Of a stretch of DNA of 64,000 nucleotides, positions 27,538 through 37,156 are shown piece by piece; positions within the stretch are counted from its first letter, which is position 1; the number at the start of each line of letters is the position of its first letter. The stretch spans positions 71,111 to 135,110 of the forward strand of contig NZ_JAVRHT010000004.1 of assembly GCF_031846415.1 (NCBI RefSeq), given 5' to 3'. The translations under genes and the position numbers were made by a program. The DNA comes from Rubrivirga litoralis (GTDB taxonomy: Bacteria > Bacteroidota > Rhodothermia > Rhodothermales > Rubricoccaceae). The notes beneath the pieces were generated by a model, which worked only from the letters and a program-made list of their open reading frames with translations, made no database searches and was not told the origin of the DNA.

Positions 27538-30500
27538 CTAAGCGCCCGGGTCCGCGAGCAGCCGGCGGAAACCGGCGAGCGGGACGGGCGCCCAGTCGGG
27601 GCGGTTGTTGAGCTCGTAGCGGACCTCGTAGGCCGCCTTCTGGACGAGGTACGCCCACAGCAGGTCGGCCCGCGCTGCCGCCGGCGGGCGGAAGGCGGCG
27701 TCGCCGGCGGCGTGGTCGTAGGCGTCGAGGAAGGTGCGTTCGGCGGCCTGCGTGAGCGCGTCGGCCCAGACGGTGACCTCGGCGGCCGTGTCCGCGTCGT
27801 CGTCGCGGCGGCGGAGCGCCGTCTGCACGGCGTAGCCGAACGAGCGGAGCATGCCGGCCACGTCGCGGAGTGCGTCGTCGCGGCGGCGGCGCTCGGCGAG
27901 GAGCCGGGCCGGCTCGCCCTCGAAGTCGAGGACGTAGAACTCGTCGGCCGCGCGCAGCGTCTGGCCCAGGTGGTAGTCGCCGTGGACGCGGATCTGCTCG
28001 CCACGCCGCGCCGGGTCGCCCGCCCCGCCCAGGCGCCCGGCGGCGCGGTTCCAATCGTCGGGGGCGGGGCGGTCGAGGTCGGCGTCTGAAGCGTCGAGCA
28101 ACTCGCGCGTCTGCGCCAGTTCCGTCCGCGTGCGGTCCACGAACCGCTGGGCGTCCTCGGCCTGGGCGGGGCGGGGCGCGACGTCGGCGCCCTCGCCGCT
28201 TGCGAGCGCCTCGTGGAGCTCGGCCGTGCGGACGCCCAGCGTCCGGGCCGCCTCCAAGAGCTCCGGCGCCGTATCGTCGAACCACGCCGCCCACGCGCCG
28301 GCGTCGTCGGCTGGGGGCGGGGCGGTCCCGGCGAGGCGGCCGAGCGTCTGCCCGGCCTTGTCGACGGCGTAGGCGAACCCGTCCTCGGCCGGCGCAACGG
28401 CCTCCTGGACGATCGCCATCGCCGCCGGCTGCGCCCCCGCGCCCTGGTACGTCGCCGTGCCGAGCACGCGCGGCACGAACCGGACGCCGGTTCGGCTGAG
28501 CTCTGTGAGCAGCTCGACCTCGGGGTTCGTCCCCGACTCCAGCCGCCGGTACAGCTTGACGAACAGCGCGTCGCCGCGGTCGGTCGTCACGATCGCGGCC
28601 GAGTTGGACTGCTCGCCCGTCAGCGGCGTGGCCTCGACGGCCTTGGCGTTCTTCAGCTCGTCGGCCACTTCGCCGGCGTAGAGGCCCAGGAGCGAGCGGC
28701 CCTTGCCGCCCCGCCCGAGCCACGTGACCAGGTCGCGCCAGAAGTCCGGCCCGACGGTCGCGTCGTAGAGGAGGGCGCGGCCCTTCGGCCCCTCGACCCA
28801 GGCGACGGCCGCCCGGGGCCGCTCGTCGAGCACGCGCTGGGCCGCGTCGCCCGAGACCGTCGACAGCGGGAGCAGGTAGCGCTCGCGGTGCGCCCCGCCC
28901 TCGCCGCCGACGGCGATCTGGACGAGCGCGAGGTAGGTCACGTCGTGGCCCGCCCCGCCCGACGCGCGGGCCATGCGCACGGCGTCCTCGACGCGCGCGG
29001 CGCCCGTCCGCTCGCCCTTCGACCCGAACCACCGCTGGCCCTGGAGAAAGTCGGCGAGCCGGCCTTCCAGCACCTCGACGGCCCGCTTGTCCGACATCGT
29101 CCGCACGAGCAGGTTCTCGACGCCCTCGGCCACGCGGAGCGTGGGGAGGTCGTCGGGCGCCGCCCCGCTGGCTGCGCCGACCTGGCGGTTCTCGCGCTCG
29201 GTCGCGGGCGGGGTGGTCTCGGCCGGTGTGAGGGCGAACCAGAAGAAGCCGTACGGCCCGAGCGGGAGGTGGTACGGCTGGTCGCCGACGACCGGGAAGC
29301 GCGACCGGCTAAACAGCTCGACGGGCTCCAGCCCCGCCCAGTCCGCGTCGGGCGGCAGCATCGCCGACTGCGCGAACCGCGACAGGTTGGCGACGACCAG
29401 GACGCGCTCGCCCTCCCACTCGCGCTCGAACGCGAGCACCGCCTGGTTCTCGACGTCGAGCACGCGGAACCCACCCCGCCCGAACGTCTTGCCGTGCTGG
29501 CTGCGCACGGCCAGGAGCCGCCGCATCACGTGGAGGAGCGAGTGCGGGTCGGCCTCGGCGTCCTCGGCGTTCACGAACTCGTAGGAGTACGGCCCGCGGT
29601 CGATGGCCGGCATAAAGAGCCGGTGGTGCGGCGCCCGGCTAAAGCCGCCGTTCTTGTCCGGGCTCCACTGCATCGGCGTGCGGACCCCGTTGCGGTCGCC
29701 CAGGAACGGGTCGTCGCCCATCCCGATCTCGTCGCCGTAGTAGAGGACGGGGCTGCCGGGGAGCGACAGGAGCAGCGCGTTGAGCAGTTCGATCTGCCGG
29801 CGGTCGCCGCCCAGGAGCGGGGCGAGCCGCCGCCGGATGCCGACGTTGATGCGGAACCGGGCGTCGGCCGCGTACTCGTGGTTCATGTAGTCGCGCTCCT
29901 CGTCCGTCACCATCTCGAGCGTGAGCTCGTCGTGGTTGCGGAGGAACGTGGCCCACTGCGCGCCCTCGGGGATGTCGGCCGTGAGCTCGAGCATCTCGAC
30001 GAGCGGCCGGCGGCTCTCGCGGCGGAGCGCCATGTACATTCGCGGCATGATGGGGAAGTTGAACGACATCTGCACGCCCCGCCCGCCCGCGAAGTAGGGG
30101 AGCGTGTCCTCGGGCCACTGGTTGGCCTCGGCGAGCAGGACCTTGCCCGGCCCGAACCGCTCCTCGATGGCCTGCCGCAGCTCGACGATGTAGTCGATGG
30201 TCTCGGGCAGGTTCTCGCAGCTCGTCCCCTCGCGCTCGAACAGGTACGGCACGGCGTCGAGCCGGAGCCCGTCGACCCCGAGGTCGAACCAGAAGGCCAT
30301 GACCTCCTTCATCTCCTCGCGGACCGCCGGGTTGTCGTAGTTGAGGTCCGGCTGGTGCGAGAAAAAGCGGTGCCAAAAATACTTGCCCGCCTTCGCGTCC
30401 CAGGTCCAGTTCGAGACCTCGGTGTCGGTGAAGATGATCCGCGCCTCGCTGTACTTGTCCGTCGTGTCGCTCCAGACGTACCAGTCATGCTTGTCGCTGT

Positions 30501-30870
30501 TCGGGTCCCGCGCCTCCTGGAACCACGGGTGCTGATCGGACGTGTGGTTCAGCACCAGCTCCGTCACGACGCGCATGCCCCGCCCGTGTGCGTCGTCCAG
30601 GAACGCCTTAAAGTCGTCGAGATCCCCGTGCACCGGGAGAACCGTGAAGTAGTCGGCCGTGTCGTAGCCGTCGTCGCGGAGCGGGCTCTGCAAAAAGGGC
30701 AGCAGCCAGAGCGTGTTGACGCCCAGCCGTTCGAGGTACGGGAGCTTCTCCCTCAGCCCCGCGAAGTCGCCGTAGCCGTCGTCGTTCGAGTCGAAAAAGG
30801 ACCGGACGTGGAGCTCGTAGATGACGGCGTCGCGGTACCAGGAGGGGTCGGTGAGGAAGTCGGAGGGCAC
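27538..30870 (-). CDS. treS: Trehalose synthase fused to maltokinase (TreS-Mak)
   Basis: 1110 residues. Residues about 1-560 are a GH13 trehalose synthase/amylase with WYRDAVIYELHVRSFFDSN, GLRLDAVPYLF (nucleophile Asp), LLAEANQWPED (Glu) and LRNHDELT (Asp). From about 620 follows maltokinase: GQRWFGSKGE, then the kinase motifs VHGDYHLGQ and LDFEGEP. The fusion isomerises trehalose to maltose and phosphorylates it to maltose-1-phosphate for GlgE. In mycobacteria TreS and Pep2 are separate partners. The start GTG gives PSDFLTDPSWYRDAV, where similarity begins. Second gene of the cluster. Confidence 0.94.
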   Translation of the reverse strand: MPSDFLTDPSWYRDAVIYELHVRSFFDSNDDGYGDFAGLREKLPYLERLGVNTLWLLPFLQSPLRDDGYDTADYFTVLPVHGDLDDFKAFLDDAHGRGMRVVTELVLNHTSDQHPWFQEARDPNSDKHDWYVWSDTTDKYSEARIIFTDTEVSNWTWDAKAGKYFWHRFFSHQPDLNYDNPAVREEMKEVMAFWFDLGVDGLRLDAVPYLFEREGTSCENLPETIDYIVELRQAIEERFGPGKVLLAEANQWPEDTLPYFAGGRGVQMSFNFPIMPRMYMALRRESRRPLVEMLELTADIPEGAQWATFLRNHDELTLEMVTDEERDYMNHEYAADARFRINVGIRRRLAPLLGGDRRQIELLNALLLSLPGSPVLYYGDEIGMGDDPFLGDRNGVRTPMQWSPDKNGGFSRAPHHRLFMPAIDRGPYSYEFVNAEDAEADPHSLLHVMRRLLAVRSQHGKTFGRGGFRVLDVENQAVLAFEREWEGERVLVVANLSRFAQSAMLPPDADWAGLEPVELFSRSRFPVVGDQPYHLPLGPYGFFWFALTPAETTPPATERENRQVGAASGAAPDDLPTLRVAEGVENLLVRTMSDKRAVEVLEGRLADFLQGQRWFGSKGERTGAARVEDAVRMARASGGAGHDVTYLALVQIAVGGEGGAHRERYLLPLSTVSGDAAQRVLDERPRAAVAWVEGPKGRALLYDATVGPDFWRDLVTWLGRGGKGRSLLGLYAGEVADELKNAKAVEATPLTGEQSNSAAIVTTDRGDALFVKLYRRLESGTNPEVELLTELSRTGVRFVPRVLGTATYQGAGAQPAAMAIVQEAVAPAEDGFAYAVDKAGQTLGRLAGTAPPPADDAGAWAAWFDDTAPELLEAARTLGVRTAELHEALASGEGADVAPRPAQAEDAQRFVDRTRTELAQTRELLDASDADLDRPAPDDWNRAAGRLGGAGDPARRGEQIRVHGDYHLGQTLRAADEFYVLDFEGEPARLLAERRRRDDALRDVAGMLRSFGYAVQTALRRRDDDADTAAEVTVWADALTQAAERTFLDAYDHAAGDAAFRPPAAARADLLWAYLVQKAAYEVRYELNNRPDWAPVPLAGFRRLLADPGA

Positions 30871-30948
30871 GGGCAGTGGGTCGGTGAGTCGGTCGGTCAG
30901 CGGGGCGGAGGGCGGTCGGCCACCCCGCCCCCGCTCGTTCGGGCGGGG

Positions 30949-30976
30949 CGGCGTAGCGGCGCTGTACGCAACGCCG
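30949..30976. repeat. Imperfect palindrome of the GTAGCG family, between glgE and treS
   Basis: CGGCGT and ACGCCG flank a core (GTAGCGGCGCTGTACGCAAC) that aligns with the palindromes at 16720 and 25245. Symmetry is reduced by several mismatches. Confidence 0.5.
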
Positions 30977-31061
30977 TCTGGCTGTCTGGGTGGGGCGGAG
31001 GGAAAGGGCGGGGCGGTCGCCGGAAAGAACGGCGGTCGGCGGCTGGCCGCCCCGCCCCGCC

Positions 31062-33167
31062 CTACTCCAGCGTCTCCACGCGGAAAATGTGGGCGGGCTG
31101 TTCGTGCGGGCGGAGCTCGACGAAGTTCGCCGCGCCCTGCCACGTAAACGACTGCCCCCCGAGAAGATCACGGACGCGGAACGGCCGGTCGGCCGGCAGC
31201 CCCAGCGCCTCCAGGTCGAGCGTCACCCACCCCGCCTGCGCGTCGCGGTAGTCCAGGTTGACGACCGTCAGGATGAGGTTGTCCGGGGGCGGGGTGGCGC
31301 CGTCGCCCGCCCCGCCCGCGTCGGGTGCGGGCGCGTCTCCGCGGTCCTCGACCTGGAACGGCGCCTGCTTCGAGAACGCCAGCAGGTGCGCGTTGTCGGT
31401 CTCGTGGAACCGGACGTTCCGCATGTGCTGGAGCGCCGGGTTCTCGCGGCGGATCCGGTTGATCCGCTTCATGAGCGGCTGGAGGCTCGACGCATCGTTC
31501 CAGTCCCACGTCCGCACCTCGTACTTCTCGCTGTCGAGGTACTCCTCGCGGTCCGGGTGCTGGCGACCGTCGACGTGCTCGAAGGGCGGGCCGTAGACGC
31601 CGTAGGCCGACGAGAACGTGGCGGCCAACACCAGCCGCGCGGTGTGGGCGGGGCGGCCGCCGTCGCGCAACTCGTCCGTCAAGATGTCCGGCGTGTTGGG
31701 CCAGACGTTCGGGCGGTAGACCTCGGCGACGTCCGTCTGGAACAGCTCGCGACCGTACTCGACGAGCTCCTCCTTCGTCGTCCGCCACGTGAAGTAGGTG
31801 TAGGAGTTGTTGAAGCCGCGCTTGGCGAGCCCATACATCGTCTTCGGCTTCGTGAACGCCTCGGCCAAGAACACGAGGTCCGGGTGCTCGTGGCGGAGCG
31901 TGCCCAGGCACCACTCCCAGAACGCGAGCGGCTTCGTGTGCGGGTTGTCCACGCGGAAGACGCGGACGCCCTCGCCGATCCAGAACTCGAACACGGACCG
32001 GAGCTCGGCCCAGAGCGCGCGCCAGTCATCGGACTCGAAGTCGATGGGGTAGATGTCCTGGTACTTTTTGGGCGGGTTCTCGGCGTAGCGGATCGTCCCG
32101 TCGGGCCGGTGACGGAACCACTCCGGGTGCTCGGTCACGTAGGGGTGGTCGGGCGAGGTCTGGAAGGCGATGTCGAGCGCGACCTTCAGGTCCAGCGCCT
32201 CCGCCTTCTTTACGAACCGGCGGAACGCGTCGAGGCCGCCCAGTTCGGCGAGCACGCTTTTGTGGCCGCCGTCCGCCCCGCCCACGGCCCACGGGCTGCC
32301 GACCTCGCCGGGCTCGGCCGTGGGCGCGTTGTCCTTCCCCTTGCGGAACGTCTCGCCGATGGGCGAGATGGGGGGGAGGTAGACCACGTCGAACCCGCGC
32401 TCCGCGATCAGCGGCAGGCGCTCGGCTGCGTCGTCCAGCGTCCCGTGGACGGGCTCGCCGTCCGGCCCGGGGTCGGCCGCCGAGCGCGGGAAGAACTCGT
32501 ACCACGCCGCGAACCGCGCCCACTCGGGGTCCACGCGGACGCCCAGCCAGTCGCTCTCGACCGCGCCGACGGCCGGGTCGTGCTCGGCGGCGAGCCGCAG
32601 GACCTCGGGCTCCAGCGCCGCCTCGACCTCTCCGCCCTTGAACCGCTTGATGACGCCGTCCAGCGCCCCGCCCTCGTTCCGGGCGTCGAGCAGCGCCGCC
32701 CCGTCCAGCAGCTCGGACTCCAGCTCCGCCCGCCCCGCCCCGCCCTCGACGCGGCGGCGGAACTGGTCCTGCCAGGTCCCGAACGTGTCCAGCCACGCGC
32801 GGACGCGGTAGCGGTAGGCGCCGAGCTCGGTGCAGGCGAAGTCGGCCACGTACTCGTCGTTGTAGCGGAGCCGCATGGGCGCCGTTTGCACCGCCCCGCC
32901 TGCGGCGTCCGCGTGCCCGTCGTAGGCCCACTCCAGGACCGCCGCCACCTTTTCGTGTCCGTCCACGACCACGCCGGCCACGACCTCGACGCGCTCGCCC
33001 TGCGCCCGGGCTACGGGGAACCGGCCGCCGTCGACGCGGGGCGACAGCGTTTCGAGCGCCACGCGCGTCCACGCCTCGGGCTCGGGGCTCGGCGGGCTCC
33101 ACGCGAGCGAGGGCTCGGCCGTCGCGCCGGCTTGGGCGGGCGGGGCGGGGTCGGCAGCGGGCGGCAT
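31062..33167 (-). CDS. glgE: Alpha-1,4-glucan:maltose-1-phosphate maltosyltransferase
   Basis: 701 residues, full length. GlgE extends glucan chains by maltose units from maltose-1-phosphate. After an Ala/Pro-rich start, the N-terminal beta domain (residues about 30-180) and GH13 barrel follow: VYLPPISPIGETFRKGKDN, the nucleophile in VFRVDNPHTKPLAFWEW, the acid/base Glu in FLAEAFTKP, and GFNNSYTYFTWR, typical of GlgE. It is first in the minus-strand cluster and reads away from glgX, so the 226-bp gap probably carries divergent promoters. An APDAGGAGDGATPPPD loop is GC-box encoded. Confidence 0.95.
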   Translation of the reverse strand: MPPAADPAPPAQAGATAEPSLAWSPPSPEPEAWTRVALETLSPRVDGGRFPVARAQGERVEVVAGVVVDGHEKVAAVLEWAYDGHADAAGGAVQTAPMRLRYNDEYVADFACTELGAYRYRVRAWLDTFGTWQDQFRRRVEGGAGRAELESELLDGAALLDARNEGGALDGVIKRFKGGEVEAALEPEVLRLAAEHDPAVGAVESDWLGVRVDPEWARFAAWYEFFPRSAADPGPDGEPVHGTLDDAAERLPLIAERGFDVVYLPPISPIGETFRKGKDNAPTAEPGEVGSPWAVGGADGGHKSVLAELGGLDAFRRFVKKAEALDLKVALDIAFQTSPDHPYVTEHPEWFRHRPDGTIRYAENPPKKYQDIYPIDFESDDWRALWAELRSVFEFWIGEGVRVFRVDNPHTKPLAFWEWCLGTLRHEHPDLVFLAEAFTKPKTMYGLAKRGFNNSYTYFTWRTTKEELVEYGRELFQTDVAEVYRPNVWPNTPDILTDELRDGGRPAHTARLVLAATFSSAYGVYGPPFEHVDGRQHPDREEYLDSEKYEVRTWDWNDASSLQPLMKRINRIRRENPALQHMRNVRFHETDNAHLLAFSKQAPFQVEDRGDAPAPDAGGAGDGATPPPDNLILTVVNLDYRDAQAGWVTLDLEALGLPADRPFRVRDLLGGQSFTWQGAANFVELRPHEQPAHIFRVETLE

Positions 33168-33393
33168 CGGCGAGAGGGGCGGGTGGGGGAGGGGCGCCTT
33201 GTTCTTATCGGCGCCGGCCCGCAAGGGTCCGCCCGAGGCGGCCGTCTGCGTCGAGAGCCGGCGAAAAGCGGGCGGGGCGGCGAACCCGGACGCTCCGGGC
33301 GGGGTGGAGAGGGCCGGAGCCCCCCGCTCTGCCCTCGGGGTGCCTCCGAGTCGGGGCGGGGTGGAGCCGCCCCGCCCCCCACACCCCGCCCGT

Positions 33394-35574
33394 ATGCAGA
33401 CTGCCCCGTCCCGAGCGCTCGCGCCCGCCACGTCCGTCGATGGCCACCTCCGCACGGTCCCCGGACGGCCGTACCCGCTCGGGGCCACGTGGGACGGCGT
33501 CGGCGTCAACTTCGCGCTCTACAGCGCCCACGCCGAGGCCGTCGAGCTCGTCCTGTTCGAGAGCGCCGACGACCCGGCGCCGGCGGCGTCGCTGTGGCTC
33601 CGCGAGCGGACGGGGCCGGTGTGGCACGGGTTCGTGCCGGGCCTCCGCCCGGGCCAGCTCTACGGGTACCGCGTGCACGGGCCGTACGACCCCGAGCGGG
33701 GCCACCGCTTCAACCCGAACAAGGTCCTCCTCGACCCCTACGCCCGCGCCATCGGCCGCCCGCTCCGGTGGGACGACTCGCTGTTCGGCTACGTGATCGG
33801 CGAGGACGACCTCTCCTTTTCCCACGCCGACAGCGCCCCGTTCGCCCCGCTCGGGGCCGTCATCGAGAGCGGGTTCGAGTGGGGCGCCGACCGCCCGCCG
33901 AAGGTGCCGTGGGAGGACACGGTCATCTACGAGACGCACGTGAAGGGGCTCACCATGTCGCACCCCGACGTGCCCGAGGCGCTCCGGGGGACCTACCTCG
34001 GCGTCTCGTCCGAACCCGTCGTCGAGCACCTCAAGGCGCTCGGCGTCACGACGGTCCAGCTGCTCCCGGTCCACGCGAAGCTCCAGGACCGGCACCTCGT
34101 CGAGCGCGGGCTGGCCAACTACTGGGGCTACAACACGCTGAGCTTTTTCGCGCCCGAGCCCGAGTACGCTGCGAGCGGCCCCGTCGTGGCTGCCCGCGAC
34201 TTTAAGATGATGGTCCGCGCGCTCCACGAGGCCGGCCTCGAAGTGGTCATCGACGTGGTCTACAACCACACGTGCGAGGGGAGCGAGAAGGGGCCGACGC
34301 TGTCGTGGCGCGGCATCGACAACCTCGCCTACTACAAGACGAGCCCCGACGACACCCGCTACTACATGGACTACACGGGGACCGGCAACACGCTCGACGC
34401 CGGCAACCCGCACGTGCTCCAGCAGGTCATGGACAGCCTCCGGTACTGGACGACCGAGATGCACGTCGACGGTTTCCGGTTCGACCTCGCGAGCGTGCTG
34501 GCCCGCGAGCTCTACGACGTGAACATGCTCGCGTCGTTTTTCCAGATCATCCAGCAGGACCCGGTTCTCAACCAGGTCAAGCTGATCGCCGAGCCGTGGG
34601 ACGTCGGCCCGGGGGGGTACCAGGTGGGCAGCTTCCCGTGGCAGTGGACCGAGTGGAACGGGCGCTACCGCGACGTGGCGCGCCAGTTCTGGGCCGGCGA
34701 CTCGGGCCACCGCGGCGAGCTCGCGACGCGGTTCACGGGCTCCTCCGACCTCTACGAGCGGTCGGGCCGGCGGCCGTTTGCGTCGATCAACTTCGTGACG
34801 GCCCACGACGGGTTCACGCTGGAAGACCTCGTGAGCTACGAGCGCAAGCACAATGAGGCCAACGGCGAGGACAACCGCGACGGCCACGAGCCCAACCACT
34901 CGACCAACTCCGGCGTCGAGGGGCCGACCGAGGACCCCGACGTGCTCGCCCGCCGCGAGCGCCTCAAGCGGGCGATCGCCGGGACGCTCATCCTGTCGCA
35001 GGGCGTGCCCATGCTTCTCGGCGGCGACGAGCTCTCGAAGACGCAGGGCGGCAACAACAACGCCTACGCCCAGGACAACGACGTCAACTACTACGACTGG
35101 GACCTGGACGCGCGCGAGACGGAGTTCCTCGACTTCGTCCGCGAGGCGCTCGCCTTCCGCGAGGCCCACCCGCTCTTCCGCCGCCGCGAGTTCCTGACGA
35201 GCGAGCCCGACGCCGAGGGCGTCAAGGGCGCCTTCTGGTGGCACCCCGCCGGCCACGAGATGACGGGCGACGACTGGGGCGACGAGGACCTCCACGGGTT
35301 CGGCCTCCTCCTCCGCGGCGACCGGATCGACGAGGTCGACGCCCGCGGCCGGCCCCGCCACGACGACACGCTCCTCGTCGTGTTCAACCGCGGGGGCGCG
35401 GCGGTCGACGTCACGCTCCCCACGGCCGAGGCCGGCGACCCGGCCGCGTGGGTCGCCGCGGCCCCGTTCGACGAGGCCCTGGCCGCCCCGCCCGAGGGCG
35501 GCCGCTTCGCGCCGGGCGGGGTGGCGACCGTCGGGCCGAACGCGCTCGCGGTGCTCCGGGCGGTGGAGGCGTAG
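33394..35574 (+). CDS. glgX: Glycogen debranching enzyme GlgX
   Basis: 726 residues. Isoamylase-type GH13 that cleaves alpha-1,6 branches of partly degraded glucan. CBM48 at residues about 20-120 (YPLGATWDGVGVNFALYSAHA), then YETHVKGLT, DVVYNHTCEG, FRFDLASVLAR (nucleophile), LIAEPWDVGPGGYQ (Glu) and TAHDGFTLEDL (Asp). The ANGEDNRDGHEPN segment and LGGDELSKTQGGNNNAYAQD are GlgX/TreX hallmarks. It is divergent from glgE and provides the breakdown side of the glucan cycle. The ATG follows a GC-box run; no Shine-Dalgarno sequence is seen. Confidence 0.96.
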   Translation: MQTAPSRALAPATSVDGHLRTVPGRPYPLGATWDGVGVNFALYSAHAEAVELVLFESADDPAPAASLWLRERTGPVWHGFVPGLRPGQLYGYRVHGPYDPERGHRFNPNKVLLDPYARAIGRPLRWDDSLFGYVIGEDDLSFSHADSAPFAPLGAVIESGFEWGADRPPKVPWEDTVIYETHVKGLTMSHPDVPEALRGTYLGVSSEPVVEHLKALGVTTVQLLPVHAKLQDRHLVERGLANYWGYNTLSFFAPEPEYAASGPVVAARDFKMMVRALHEAGLEVVIDVVYNHTCEGSEKGPTLSWRGIDNLAYYKTSPDDTRYYMDYTGTGNTLDAGNPHVLQQVMDSLRYWTTEMHVDGFRFDLASVLARELYDVNMLASFFQIIQQDPVLNQVKLIAEPWDVGPGGYQVGSFPWQWTEWNGRYRDVARQFWAGDSGHRGELATRFTGSSDLYERSGRRPFASINFVTAHDGFTLEDLVSYERKHNEANGEDNRDGHEPNHSTNSGVEGPTEDPDVLARRERLKRAIAGTLILSQGVPMLLGGDELSKTQGGNNNAYAQDNDVNYYDWDLDARETEFLDFVREALAFREAHPLFRRREFLTSEPDAEGVKGAFWWHPAGHEMTGDDWGDEDLHGFGLLLRGDRIDEVDARGRPRHDDTLLVVFNRGGAAVDVTLPTAEAGDPAAWVAAAPFDEALAAPPEGGRFAPGGVATVGPNALAVLRAVEA

Positions 35575-35632
35575 GCCGGTGGGTCCGTCCATGAGGGCGG
35601 ACCGCTCCGTCCCTCGGGTCCACCCGTCGAGG

Positions 35633-35662
35633 CCGCCCCGCCCGCACCTTCGGGCGGGGCGG
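35633..35662. terminator. GC-box hairpin between glgX and the sensor kinase
   Basis: CCGCCCCGCCCG, loop of 6, CGGGCGGGGCGG: a perfect 12-bp stem between two convergent genes. No T run. A bidirectional terminator is inferred. Confidence 0.45.
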
Positions 35663-35696
35663 TGGCGTTCTGGGCGGAGCGGTCGCGGGCGGGCCG

Positions 35697-37118
35697 TTAC
35701 TCGCCGCCGAGGCACGGGAGCACGGCCCAGAACGTCGCGCCCCGCCCCGGGCCGTCGCTCGCGCACCCGACCGTGCCGCCGTAGCCCTCGACGATGGCCT
35801 TGACGATGGCGAGCCCGAGCCCGCTGCCCGGTTCGGCCTGGACCTCGGGCGCGTCGGCCCGGAAAAAGCGGTCGAACAGCCGCTCGCACGTTGGGCCGTC
35901 GAACCCGGCCCCGGTGTCCTCGACCTCCAGCCGCGCCGCGCCGCCCGCGTGGCTCAGGCGGACCGCGACGCGCCCGCCCGGCGGCGTGTACTTGACCGCG
36001 TTCCCCACCAGGTTGTCGACGACGTCGGCGAGCGGGGCGGCCTCGGCGCGCACGCGGACGCCGGCGGCCGCGTCGACCGACAGCGCGACGCCCTTCGCCT
36101 CGGCCTCGTCGCGCGCCCGCCCCGCCCGCCGCGCCACGAGTTCGCCCAGGTCGAGGCGATCGCCCGGCGGCTGCGGCAGCGACTCGGCGCGTGCGAGTTG
36201 GAGGAGCCCGCGGACCGTCCCCGTCATCTCGGCCACGTCCTCGACCACGCGGCCCAGCGTCTCGCGGTACGCCTCGGGCTCGCGGTCGCGGCGGAGCGCG
36301 ACCTCGGCCTCGCTCCGCAGCGTGGCCAGCGGCGTGAGCAGCTCGTGGGCCGCGTTCGACGTGAACCGCCGCTCGCGCTCGACCGACGCCTCCAGCCGCG
36401 CGAGGAGCCCGTTGAACGTCTGGGCCAGCGCCGTCAGCTCGTCGCGCGTCTCGAAGTCGGACGGGAGCCGGCCGCCCAGCCGCGCGCCGTCGGCCGCGAG
36501 CCGCCCGGCCGCGTCGGTGAGCACGGCGACGGGCCGGAGCGCCCGGCGCGCGAGCCACCACCCCGCCCCGAGCGCGAACAGCACGCTGAGAGCGACGCCC
36601 AGCGCCAGCGTCCGCCCCAGGTCGCGGAGCTCGCGGTGCCGGCTCCACTCGACGCCCGAGACCTCGGCGTAGCCCACGACCGCCCCGTCCGGCGCCCGGA
36701 GCGGCGCTACGAGCGAGCGGACCGGCTCGCCCGCCCACTCGCGGCTGAGCCGGAGCGGCCCGCCCGCCGAGGGAAGCTCGACGCCCAGGGGCGGCATCGC
36801 GGCCACGTTCGCCGACGCCTGCGCGACCGCCCCGCCCGGCGTCAGCACGCGGACGAACGTGGCGTTCGGCCCCTCCAGCCGCGTGGCGACGGGCGCCGCC
36901 CCGCCCAAGGCGCTCGCGTCCACGCCGTCGGCCCCGACGCGCAGGAGCGGGGTGACGGCCTCCAGCTCGTGGTCGAGGTGGCGGTCGAACGAGCGGTGCG
37001 CGGCGGCGTGGAACCCGACGTAGCAGAACACGGCGAACGCGCTGAGCAGCAGGAACAGCGTCAGCGCGTACCACAGCGCGAGCCGGGCCGAGATCGGGAG
37101 CGCGGAGAGTCGGGTCAC
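35697..37118 (-). CDS. Sensor histidine kinase, probably metal-responsive (CusS/CopS-like)
   Basis: 473 residues: TM1 (LALWYALTLFLLLSAFAVFCYVG), a periplasmic region of about 130 residues, TM2 (LALGVALSVLFALGAGWWLA), HAMP, HisKA with NAAHELLTPLATLRSE (His phosphorylated; Leu stands where Arg is common in HExRTP-type boxes), then HATPase_c with DNLVGNAVKYTPPGG, DTGAGF and GSGLGLAIV. The layout is that of heavy-metal sensors. It lies 38 bp after the response regulator gene and next to copper genes, so copper or another metal is the likely signal; the sensor domain has no obvious Met/His cluster. Confidence 0.85.
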   Translation of the reverse strand: MTRLSALPISARLALWYALTLFLLLSAFAVFCYVGFHAAAHRSFDRHLDHELEAVTPLLRVGADGVDASALGGAAPVATRLEGPNATFVRVLTPGGAVAQASANVAAMPPLGVELPSAGGPLRLSREWAGEPVRSLVAPLRAPDGAVVGYAEVSGVEWSRHRELRDLGRTLALGVALSVLFALGAGWWLARRALRPVAVLTDAAGRLAADGARLGGRLPSDFETRDELTALAQTFNGLLARLEASVERERRFTSNAAHELLTPLATLRSEAEVALRRDREPEAYRETLGRVVEDVAEMTGTVRGLLQLARAESLPQPPGDRLDLGELVARRAGRARDEAEAKGVALSVDAAAGVRVRAEAAPLADVVDNLVGNAVKYTPPGGRVAVRLSHAGGAARLEVEDTGAGFDGPTCERLFDRFFRADAPEVQAEPGSGLGLAIVKAIVEGYGGTVGCASDGPGRGATFWAVLPCLGGE

Positions 37119-37156
37119 GGGGCGGGGCGGCGCTTGGGGGCGGTTCTGGGGCGGAG

